This document shows, piece by piece, positions 33,101 through 40,692 of a stretch of DNA of 64,000 bases. The translations under genes were made by a program, and so were the position numbers. This stretch comes from CAJBNH01 sp964447285. Its GTDB lineage: Bacteria; Myxococcota_A; UBA9042. The notes beneath the pieces are model-generated. The model had not been told where the DNA came from. It made no database searches and saw nothing but the letters and a program-made list of their open reading frames with translations. The number at the start of each line of letters is the position of its first letter. The stretch's first letter is position 1. The stretch spans positions 49,737 through 113,736 of the forward strand of contig CAYURO010000012.1 of the NCBI GenBank assembly GCA_964447285.1. The letters are read 5' to 3'.

Positions 33101-35922
33101 GTTTGCCACATGTACTCGTCGCCCATGCTCTTGACGCGCACCGTACGCCACTCGCGCCGCAACAGCGTGGCCTGCAGCTGCGAGCCCGGAATGGCCACAC
33201 CACTCGGGTCAACCGCAATCAGACGTACCGTCGCAGGTTCTTCCGCGCGCACCACACTCGATGCCACGGACGCGCCGGCGGTCACGGCCGCGGGGTGCAA
33301 CCAGACGGTGCTGGTCGCCGACACGGGGCGACCGTTGGGGTCTTGCGCAGTGGCCTCAACATCCACCTTCAGCGGCCGGTCCATCGCAACGGACGTCTTG
33401 ATGGGGAACGAGAACTGGCCCTGCGCGTCCAACACGCCCTTGCCCCCGTCCGACAGGAAGTTGACCGCGCCCGCGCCCAGGTCGTCCCAGGTCCGCATGC
33501 CGAAGGAGAAACCATCCCAGCCGGGGGGGCTGAAGTCTGCGGGCGAGCCGTAAGCATTGAATTCGACTGGAGCACCGGCCATTGGCCCGCCCGTATAGAA
33601 GCTGGCGTTCACCGTCCCCGCCAGCTTGTCGCCCTTGGCAACCCACTCCGGGGTCAGCGCGAGGCTGGAGCGGAACTTGGGGGTGCGGTAGACGAGCGCG
33701 CGGAAGTAGGTCTCGGTCGTTTCGCCGTCGAAAACTGCCCGGATCGTGTACGACCCGTAGGCACCGGTGGTCGGCACGAGGGCGTCGGAGTGGAAGGTGC
33801 CTTGCGCGGACAACGTCAGTGTCCTTTTGGACAGTTGCTTGTCAGCGGGGTCCAGTACCGTGACCTCCACCGTGCGGCCGGCTGCCGGCAGCGCCAGACC
33901 GGTCTTGGCCAGTGTGCGGACGATGCCCTTGACGTGCGCGGTCTCGCCCAAGCGGTAGACGTCCTTGTCCGTGAACAGAAAGGCCCGGTGCCGCGGCGCT
34001 GCGTCGGCTGAGTACGGCACGCCGACGTCGACGCCCCAGTCGATGCGCGACGAGTCTTCCAGCGACAAGAACGCGAGGTCGGCGCCCTTGGAGGCGACCA
34101 GCACGGGCATCGTCCCCTTGTCCGCGGCCAGCGTGCCGGGACCCGTCGCCAGGCCGTCGGCATTCGTCGTGCCGGTCCACATCACGCGACCGCCGGAACC
34201 TTGGACCTCCAACTGCACGCCCTCAATGCCCTTGCCGGTTGCATAGGAGGTGATCCAGAAGATGGACTCGCTGGCGGAGACCTTGGCGCCCAGATGCAGG
34301 TCGGTCACTTGGTAGATGCGCCGCATCACCTGAATCTCGCCTTCGCGATCGGTGACTTGCGGGCTCGATGACTCGATCACCACCAGTCCCGGCTTGTCCG
34401 CGCCGCCCAGTGCGGGGACGAGATCCACCGCCCGCCGCTGCAAGACGTCCTGCGCATCGTTCATGGCCGTCTTCAGCGTGTGCTCCCAAGTCAGCGGAGG
34501 CACGGGGCGGGGCTCCTCTGACCACGTGTTCGCCAGCGCGCTGACCAGTGGGGACAAGTTCGCCTTGGATAGCTTGTGGGCGCGCACCGTCCAGGCATCG
34601 ACATTGCGCAGGCTGAAGCCGACCTTACGTGACTTCTCACCCAACTCGAGCACCGTACCGGCGGTCTCCAGATCCAAGGTGGGCGAGTAGTGGCCGACCT
34701 CGAACGAGAATGTGTGCGGCTTGCCCAGCTTTTGACCGAACGCGTCGGTCATCGTCGCCGGCACCGTCACGGTGTGCTTGCCGCCGGGCGTGAACTCGCC
34801 ACTCAGACTGCAGGACGAGCCCCAGCAGTTGACGTTGAAGTCCTTGACCGTCGGCTCCATCGTCAACAGGTCCTTCTTTGCGATGCTGCCGATCAGCGGA
34901 GTGGTGAATTCGACCTTGGCCATCCCGTAGGAGTCGGGACGGCACGGCTCGTCGCAGCCTGCCTCCTTGATCTCGAACGGGCCGTGGACGGTGAAGGCGA
35001 AGCGGCTGACCTTCTCCGACAGGTCGGGGCCCTCCAGACTGCGAATCCCGGACTCGACGCGGACTTCGACGCGGGCAGAGAGCGGCAGCTGCGACGTCGC
35101 CCCCACCAGGACCACCCGGCCCGACCACTCGGCCAGCTCCAGAGGCGAGGGCGTCGGCACCGGCATCCATGGGTACGCGCCCGCAGCCGATTTCGCCTTC
35201 TCGATCAGCGCCTTCTCCAAGTCCTTGCCGGTTGCAACCTGTGACTTGACGGGCACAGCGGTGCCGTCGGGCAGCATCAGTCGAACGGCTTTGGTCACGC
35301 TGTCCGGGGCGATGCGCTGGTCGAAGTACAGGCAGATGGTCGGGGCGGTCGGCTGTGACTCGGCTCCCTCGGCCGGACTTGACGCAACCAACGAGGGCGG
35401 CGCCGTCTTGAACGAAAACGTGTAGGGTTGTGCGAGCTTGTGACCCGCCACCGACACCAGTTCAGTACCCAGCGTCACCTTCCACGTCGTCGCACCGGCA
35501 AACGTCGGCTGCACGGTCGCCAGCGGCGCGTCCGTGGTGGGATAGAAGGCGAGTGTGTCCGTACTGATCCACTGCAAGCGCACCGGCACGGCGGGCTCGA
35601 GCGTGAACCCGGCCAACGTCGCCGGGGTGTCCAGTGCGGTGACCGGCACCATGGGCTCGCTGAAACCGATGGCCCCCATCGCCACCCCCGACACGAGGTC
35701 GCGGGGCATCGAGAACGTCACCTTCAACGCCGACGGCATCTTGGCAGCGGCCAGCGGTGAGCTGGGCTGGGTGTTGGCCGTTGTCGGAAGTGGTTTGTCT
35801 CCCACGGATTCGGCCGCGGCCTTGCCCTTCTTGGGCGGACTCTCCCCTTCACACGCCACCAGCGACGCGGTGAGGAGAGCGAGGATGGCAAGGACCGAAG
35901 TGGCGCGAGACGAGCGGCTCAT
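30145..35922 (-). CDS. Bacterial alpha-2-macroglobulin lipoprotein with thioester
   Basis: A 1925-aa protease trap of the periplasm. The signal peptide ends LVAC with the lipid Cys at residue 24, followed by EGESPPKK. Then come Ig-like macroglobulin domains, a bait region (a candidate is the Gly/Glu-rich stretch DEDKGETGGGGGEAGGEYRG) and the thioester motif GCTEQ with Cys1437 and Gln1440. An intact thioester means it can bond covalently to attacking proteases. It resembles the YfhM type and precedes pbpC, with a 2-nt gap, as in E. coli and many others. The start has AGGGG upstream. Confidence in the family is high; the exact bait position is inferred. Confidence 0.94.
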   Translation of the reverse strand: MSRSSRATSVLAILALLTASLVACEGESPPKKGKAAAESVGDKPLPTTANTQPSSPLAAAKMPSALKVTFSMPRDLVSGVAMGAIGFSEPMVPVTALDTPATLAGFTLEPAVPVRLQWISTDTLAFYPTTDAPLATVQPTFAGATTWKVTLGTELVSVAGHKLAQPYTFSFKTAPPSLVASSPAEGAESQPTAPTICLYFDQRIAPDSVTKAVRLMLPDGTAVPVKSQVATGKDLEKALIEKAKSAAGAYPWMPVPTPSPLELAEWSGRVVLVGATSQLPLSARVEVRVESGIRSLEGPDLSEKVSRFAFTVHGPFEIKEAGCDEPCRPDSYGMAKVEFTTPLIGSIAKKDLLTMEPTVKDFNVNCWGSSCSLSGEFTPGGKHTVTVPATMTDAFGQKLGKPHTFSFEVGHYSPTLDLETAGTVLELGEKSRKVGFSLRNVDAWTVRAHKLSKANLSPLVSALANTWSEEPRPVPPLTWEHTLKTAMNDAQDVLQRRAVDLVPALGGADKPGLVVIESSSPQVTDREGEIQVMRRIYQVTDLHLGAKVSASESIFWITSYATGKGIEGVQLEVQGSGGRVMWTGTTNADGLATGPGTLAADKGTMPVLVASKGADLAFLSLEDSSRIDWGVDVGVPYSADAAPRHRAFLFTDKDVYRLGETAHVKGIVRTLAKTGLALPAAGRTVEVTVLDPADKQLSKRTLTLSAQGTFHSDALVPTTGAYGSYTIRAVFDGETTETYFRALVYRTPKFRSSLALTPEWVAKGDKLAGTVNASFYTGGPMAGAPVEFNAYGSPADFSPPGWDGFSFGMRTWDDLGAGAVNFLSDGGKGVLDAQGQFSFPIKTSVAMDRPLKVDVEATAQDPNGRPVSATSTVWLHPAAVTAGASVASSVVRAEEPATVRLIAVDPSGVAIPGSQLQATLLRREWRTVRVKSMGDEYMWQTNAVDVPSGSCTVAAAAEPVSCTLTPAASGYHILVVTAKDKQGRTSKSTLGMWAYGKGDVTWNPEDDGGLLVADKKSYRIGETAKILVKNPVPGAKAIVTEERDGILRSRLVTLGDSATTLEIPLEARHQPNFFVSVLAFAPRRTAGVAASKDTGAPVVRLGYVEIAVDSSDRKLLVEVKPSTARARPGQAMEVAVEVKNAAGRPRPAEVTVFAVDEGVLALTGRETPDPMAYLYAPVALGVRNYATIDELVRNPVDEDKGETGGGGGEAGGEYRGKFRDVAFWEGALQTDSNGRAIAKFTLPDNLTTYRIMAVAIDGPTDFGNGEATLQVDKPLMLLTSVPNAARVGDQFEAALTVRNTTDKNVSGQLALRAEGALTVVGEAQQALEIKAGESREFTFRVQARVAGSGALFFKATPSAQGPADAADAVQETVTVVDPKPLEAVATYGIAQTTRDEAFAKATGIDARAGGLRITTSATGAVGLEQGIEALVAYPYGCTEQVASQLLALLYVEQFNKQFKMFPQRTDTVHGHAEAAVAKLMAVRRDGGFALWPDESVADAPATAWALMVLHDASQRGYAVDPAVFQGGATWLRGKLASDQRSQYGSTIAFDAMRALMLAALSTVGQPAAGYLDELYGKRATLPPSAALLLAQALLAGDGARGTARAAEMLDELTKKLHVDGETSHLAEPAGDDLLELWPSEVRTNAMLLNLMVQIDPGHPLAMRIGRWLIAHKNDGQFGSTQDNAWALKGLARWFSASERQEPDFAWGVFLGDKRLATGAWQQRTLEVANTFVPQADLPGGLTRLQFQKKGTGALYYGVRYEYAPTAISQVGKNAGFFVGRSVNLASGAQAGQLKRGDPVLVTLYVLADAARPYVAVVDRLPAGLEPVDFDLATGSRGIERQFANLGDQLLSKVAQVQSSTSASSGQLAGNEVRFFVNRMPQGLHVFTYVARAAVRGQFTAPGAKAEAMYRPEVFGTSAPTTLTIE

Positions 35923-36093
35923 GGAAGACCCCTACGGCAGCGGTGGCTTGGGCGATCGGGAGAACGGGCGCGCGGATCGGATCTGGCGCGCGGCAGGCTG
36001 GCAGGCGGAGAACGCAGCACAACGCGGGCGATTCATGCCGACTGAACCGAGAATGGAAGTCTAGGCCGGGACGCTCGGCAGGACCAGAGATCC

Positions 36094-38607
36094 GTGCGGA
36101 TTCTCGGCTCGAACTGGCCCCGTCAGGGACCCCGGCTTGCCTCGCCCGACCCGCTGGCGCACCATGCCGTGGTGCCTCGCCGACACCCCAACCAACCCGA
36201 CCTTTTTGCCTCCATGGGCCTCGCCGATCCTCCGGCGGAGGCTTGCGCCGAGGATTGTTCGAAGTCCGCGCCGCCCGTCACCCGAGCCAAGTCCGCTCGG
36301 CGTCGGGGTTCTCCCGCCGCGGGGCCCGAGACTGCTGCCGGTGGCCGCTTTCGGTTGGCCGTCGAGGTCGCGGTTGCCAGTCAAACCGAGCTGCTGACCT
36401 ACGGCGTGCCCACGGCGCTGGAGCAACTGGCGATTCCAGGTCGCCGGGTGACCGTGCCCCTGCGCGGCAAGCTGGCCGTGGGGTTTGTGCGCGCCAGTCG
36501 GTCGGTGGACGACATCTCGTTCGATCCCAACAAGCTGCGGCCCCTGGTGGCGTGCGGCGACGAGCTTGTGCCGCCCGACTTGCTCGCGTGTCTGGACTTC
36601 GTCGCGCGGTATTACCACGCCCCTGCTGGTGCTGCCGCGCGGTTGGCCCTGCCTGCACCGATGCGCCACACCGGCGTGGAGGGTGACGACGCGCCAGAGC
36701 GGCTGCAGTGGCTGGTTCAGGCGACCGGCAAGCGCCCGTGGCCGCACGACTTGTCCAAGCCTGAGGCGCGCATCCTGCAGCGCATTGAGGCGGCGGGGTC
36801 GCTGACCACGGCAGAGCTGCGACGCGGTAGCTTGAACGACAAAGAGGGCGCCGGCGGTAAGGCGATGGTGGCGCCCCAGACGTTGCTGGAGGGGCTGGCC
36901 GACCGAGGCCTCGTCGTGCTGAAGCAGGAGCGGATCCTGCGCGATCCCTTGGGGATGCGGCGACCGGTCCCGGCGGATACGCCGCCCGTGCTGCATCCGG
37001 AGCAGCGGCAGGCCCTGGAGCGGCTCTCCGTCGACCTGCACGCGCGGCACTATGCAGGCCACTTGCTGCGGGGCGTGACGGGCTCGGGCAAGACCGAGAT
37101 TTACTTGCACTTGATTGTCCAGGCGCTGGAGCAGGGCCGCGGTGCCATCGTGCTGGTGCCTGAGATCGCGCTGACCCCGCAGCTGGTCGAGCGTTTTCGC
37201 GCCCGGCTGGGCGACCGCGTGGCCGCGCTGCACTCTGGCCTGACCGAAGGCGAACGTTACGACCAGACGACGCAGATTGCGTTGGGTCAGCGGCGCGTGG
37301 TGATCGGTCCGCGGTCGGCGCTGTTCGCCCCGGTGGCAGACCTGGGTGTCCTGGTGGTCGACGAGTGCCACGACGGCTCTTTCAAGCAGAACACAGGGTT
37401 GCGCTACCATGCGCGCGACGTGGCGCTCGTGCGCGCGCGCGAGGCGAGGGCCGTCTGTGTGCTGGGGTCGGCCACCCCGGGGTGTGAGGAGATGGCGCTG
37501 GTCGCTGCGGGCCGACTGACGCAGTCGGATTTGACGCACCGGGCAGTCGCGACGGCGATGCCCGACACGCGGATCGTCGACTTGCGAGGCTGTGAGCGCC
37601 TGCCCGACCCGGAGGGTCAGCGGCCGTCGCTGGTCTCGGTCGAGCTGGCGCAGGCCGTCGCGGACACGGTCGCCCGCGGCAACCAAGCGATCCTGCTGCA
37701 CAACCGTCGGGGTTTTGCGACGTCGATGATCTGCCAGAGCTGCGGTCAGGCGGTCGAGTGTCCAGACTGCGCGTTGTCGCTGACCTGGCACCGTGGGCAG
37801 GGGCGGCTGCGCTGCCATGTGTGCGACTACAGCGTGCCGACCGACATCAGCTGTCCGACCTGCCACGGCCGCAATCTGCTGGGGGTCGGCGCCGGGACTG
37901 AGCGGGTGGAGCAGACCCTGCACGCCTTCAACCCCGCATGGCGCCTCGCTCGCTTTGACCGCGACACGGCCAGCGGCCAGCGCCTGCTCGACACCCTGGA
38001 TCGCTTCAAGCGGGGCGAGATCGACGTGCTGGTCGGTACGCAGATGTTGGCGAAAGGTCACGACTTTCCAGCCGTGACGCTGGTGGGCGTGCTCCTGGCC
38101 GAGACGGGACTGCGCGTGCCGGACTTTCGCGCGTCGGAGCGGACCTTCCAGCTGCTGACCCAAGTGGCGGGGCGGGCAGGGCGTGGTGACCGGCCGGGGA
38201 GGGTGCTGATCCAGACATACTGCCCAGACCACCCGGCGATTCAGGCGGCTTTGCACCACGATCATCAAGGGTTTTGCGACGCCGAGTTGGGGTGGCGTGA
38301 GCGCACCGGCTATCCGCCCTATCAGTTTCTTGCGTTACTGGAGGCCCGCCACTCTGACCCCGACCGACCGCATCTGGCCCTGCAGATCGCCTGCGATGCG
38401 TTGCGTCAGTGGGGAGCTGAGGTGCGCGGTCCGGTGCAGGCGGGTCTCGCCAAGGTGCGCGGTGTGCATCGCGTGCACGCGCTCATCCGTTCTGCGGACC
38501 GTCGCGCGTTGCACCACTGGCTCGACCGGCTTGAGCGCGAGATCCGGCCGCTGCTGCCCTCAGGGGTCGAGCTGCTGGTGGACGTGGACCCGCACGCACT
38601 GGCGTGA
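36094..38607 (+). CDS. priA: Primosomal protein N' (PriA helicase)
   Basis: A 3'-5' helicase that reloads the replisome at stalled forks. Motifs: Walker A GVTGSGKTEIY with Lys333, motif II DECH (423-426), GSATP, and a zinc region with eight cysteines (from CQSCGQAVECPDC to SCPTC), then motifs V and VI (GTQMLAKGHDFP and QVAGRAGRGDR). Motif II is normally DEEH; here the third residue is Cys. The 837-aa frame begins at GTG 36094 and has about 80 residues before the usual PriA start (RLAVEVAV). This extension contains NQPDLFA, resembling a sliding-clamp binding motif. ATG 36214 is an alternative start, which would cut that motif out; neither has a strong ribosome site. Confidence 0.93.
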   Translation: MRILGSNWPRQGPRLASPDPLAHHAVVPRRHPNQPDLFASMGLADPPAEACAEDCSKSAPPVTRAKSARRRGSPAAGPETAAGGRFRLAVEVAVASQTELLTYGVPTALEQLAIPGRRVTVPLRGKLAVGFVRASRSVDDISFDPNKLRPLVACGDELVPPDLLACLDFVARYYHAPAGAAARLALPAPMRHTGVEGDDAPERLQWLVQATGKRPWPHDLSKPEARILQRIEAAGSLTTAELRRGSLNDKEGAGGKAMVAPQTLLEGLADRGLVVLKQERILRDPLGMRRPVPADTPPVLHPEQRQALERLSVDLHARHYAGHLLRGVTGSGKTEIYLHLIVQALEQGRGAIVLVPEIALTPQLVERFRARLGDRVAALHSGLTEGERYDQTTQIALGQRRVVIGPRSALFAPVADLGVLVVDECHDGSFKQNTGLRYHARDVALVRAREARAVCVLGSATPGCEEMALVAAGRLTQSDLTHRAVATAMPDTRIVDLRGCERLPDPEGQRPSLVSVELAQAVADTVARGNQAILLHNRRGFATSMICQSCGQAVECPDCALSLTWHRGQGRLRCHVCDYSVPTDISCPTCHGRNLLGVGAGTERVEQTLHAFNPAWRLARFDRDTASGQRLLDTLDRFKRGEIDVLVGTQMLAKGHDFPAVTLVGVLLAETGLRVPDFRASERTFQLLTQVAGRAGRGDRPGRVLIQTYCPDHPAIQAALHHDHQGFCDAELGWRERTGYPPYQFLALLEARHSDPDRPHLALQIACDALRQWGAEVRGPVQAGLAKVRGVHRVHALIRSADRRALHHWLDRLEREIRPLLPSGVELLVDVDPHALA

Positions 38608-38652
38608 CAGGTCTGGCAATCCCATGAATGTGTGGTGTTTTCTGGCGGGCAG

Positions 38653-40680
38653 CTACTGCTGCAGCGTGGCGTAGAAGGTGCTCTTGATGGCCGTGGGGTT
38701 GCCGCCGATGGTGACGGTCATGTCCCAGGTGCAAGGCGACGTCTTCATGCCCAGACTGTCGATCTGCTGGTCGTCATTGACCTCGAAGATCGCACACTTG
38801 TCGGTCGCCAGCAGCAGACCGGAGTTCTTGCTGGGGTCGCCGCTCTCGACGTCGAGGCTGATGAGCTGGTCCTCCAGGAACTTGACGCCCACCGTGATCA
38901 TCATCTCGCAGGCGCCCGTCAGCGTGCTCTGGGGCAGCAGCGAGGTCTTCTTGTAGATCGACGCGGCAAACTCCTCGCAGCACGTGTCCTTGATCAGACA
39001 CGCCTTTCCTGCCAGCAGGCTCTTGATCAACTCCTCGTACGTGTCGATCTTGACGCTCGGGTACTTCGGGTCATTGGTCAGCGTCGGCAGCACGACGTTC
39101 TTGATCAGGTGGTTGACCAGTGCGCCCCACTTGATCGTCAGCCCGTGCAAGCCGATCTTGATCTCGCTCTTCAGACCATCGCGCCAAAGGTCGAACTGGC
39201 CCACGATGTTGCCGCCGTTGCCGAAAGCGCCCAAGTTCAGCTCGTCCTTGCCGCAGGCCTCATCCTTGGGGTCGCACGCCTTGCCCAACGTCCACTTGTA
39301 GATGACCTTGGTCCACTCTTCGCGGGTGAACTCTTTGGCAAGGAAGCCCGTGTTGTCAGGCTCTTGCTTGAGTTCGATGGTGCCGACCATCTCCATGTTC
39401 TGCAGGATCTCGGCCACGTCGCCGCCCGCGTTCAGCCCGGTCTTGACGCTGTCGGGCAGGAACGACAACAAGATCCCGTCCAGGAACTTGACGATGATGC
39501 CGCCGAACGGTTGGGCCAAGTTGTTGATGCTCGGGTTCTTGGGGTCGTCAAAGATGTTCTTGCACAGCGAGTCCAAGCTACCGCCGCCCAGCTTGCACAC
39601 CAGACTCAGCAAGCCCGCAACCGGGTCCTGCACGATGTCCAGGATCGCCGTGATCACGTTCTCCACCGGGTCGGGCAGGATGCTGACCAGATTGATGAAG
39701 GTGTGCAGGTCGTAGGTGCCCGCCAGCCGCGGAGAAATGTCGTTCACGTCGATGTAGACCGAGTCGCCTTCCAGCGTCTTGGTGACCGCGTTCCACGTCA
39801 CCGTCGCGCCCGTGTCGATGCAGCCGCCGGCCAACGGAGGACTGCCGGACTTCAGCGCAGCGATGCCGATGACGGTGAACTTCACTTCGCCGCCCTGCTG
39901 CTGCACCCACGTCGGGAAGTTGGTGTAGGTGGGGCTCCAGGGTTTGTCCCACTTCAGGGCGGGCGGGCTCTCCCACGCCGCCGCGGGCAAGGTGCCGCCC
40001 AGATCGACGTTCTTGCACGCCGGCTCGCCGGCCTTCTGGGTGGTCAGACGCACCTTGACCACACCGAACTCACTGATGAACTTGGCTCCCGCGTAGTGCA
40101 GCGTCACCGAAAACGGCCCCTTGGCCTTGCTGGCCACGTGGACCTCGAACTCAAGCGTGCCGGCGTCCGGGTCATCGGGCACCTTTGCCACGACCGAGAA
40201 CGTTCCCTGCGTGGGGCCGACCTTGATGTCGGCAGACGCCTTGCCGTCGCCATCGGTGGGGACATTGTTCGCCTGCAGCTCGCCCAGCGTGGTCTGCGGG
40301 TCTGCGAGCGAGAACTCGACAATCGCACCCTCGACCGGAACGCCACCTTTGAGGTACCTCACCGGCAGCGGACGTAGGCCGTTCTGGTTGACCAGCAGCG
40401 CACACATCGACTCGCACTTGCCGCCGAAGTCATCGTTCACAATGGCGTATTGCAACTGGCCCTTGGCCGTCGGGTCGATGTCCTGGGCGACGCTTCCATC
40501 GCTCTGGGAGTCGGTGGCCGTGTCCTTGCCAGCGTCGGCGTCGCCGAACTGGTAGGGGTTCGTGTCCTGGAAAGCATCGGCGAACACGTACCCGCCGCCC
40601 GTCACCGTGTCGCTGCAACCGGCCGTCAGCCACAGCCCTGCCAGCGCCCAGAGACCCCACCCACCGCGGTTGCGCATCAT
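38653..40680 (-). CDS. Large lipoprotein with Ig-like domain, last of the surface lipoprotein cluster
   Basis: A 675-aa protein of unknown function. The lipobox LTAGC places the lipid Cys at residue 22, then SDTVTGGG and an Asp-rich linker (DADAGKDTATDSQSDGS). Residues about 70-170 look like a bacterial Ig-like (Big-1 type) domain, with PVRYLKGGVPVEGAIVEFSL and GDGKASADIKVGPTQGTFSV. The remaining 500 residues, with paired cysteines and amphipathic helices around FINLVSILPDPVENVITAIL, match no family I know. ATG 40680 has GGGAGA upstream. It starts 12 nt after the propeller gene and closes the five-gene row. Confidence 0.75.
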   Translation of the reverse strand: MMRNRGGWGLWALAGLWLTAGCSDTVTGGGYVFADAFQDTNPYQFGDADAGKDTATDSQSDGSVAQDIDPTAKGQLQYAIVNDDFGGKCESMCALLVNQNGLRPLPVRYLKGGVPVEGAIVEFSLADPQTTLGELQANNVPTDGDGKASADIKVGPTQGTFSVVAKVPDDPDAGTLEFEVHVASKAKGPFSVTLHYAGAKFISEFGVVKVRLTTQKAGEPACKNVDLGGTLPAAAWESPPALKWDKPWSPTYTNFPTWVQQQGGEVKFTVIGIAALKSGSPPLAGGCIDTGATVTWNAVTKTLEGDSVYIDVNDISPRLAGTYDLHTFINLVSILPDPVENVITAILDIVQDPVAGLLSLVCKLGGGSLDSLCKNIFDDPKNPSINNLAQPFGGIIVKFLDGILLSFLPDSVKTGLNAGGDVAEILQNMEMVGTIELKQEPDNTGFLAKEFTREEWTKVIYKWTLGKACDPKDEACGKDELNLGAFGNGGNIVGQFDLWRDGLKSEIKIGLHGLTIKWGALVNHLIKNVVLPTLTNDPKYPSVKIDTYEELIKSLLAGKACLIKDTCCEEFAASIYKKTSLLPQSTLTGACEMMITVGVKFLEDQLISLDVESGDPSKNSGLLLATDKCAIFEVNDDQQIDSLGMKTSPCTWDMTVTIGGNPTAIKSTFYATLQQ

Positions 40681-40692
40681 GAATTGTCTCCC

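Noticed and set aside
36061..38268. 735-aa open frame on the minus strand opposite priA
   Set aside because: It lies fully over PriA, has no family features, and is rich in Arg, Gln and His, as expected for an antisense shadow in GC-rich coding DNA.
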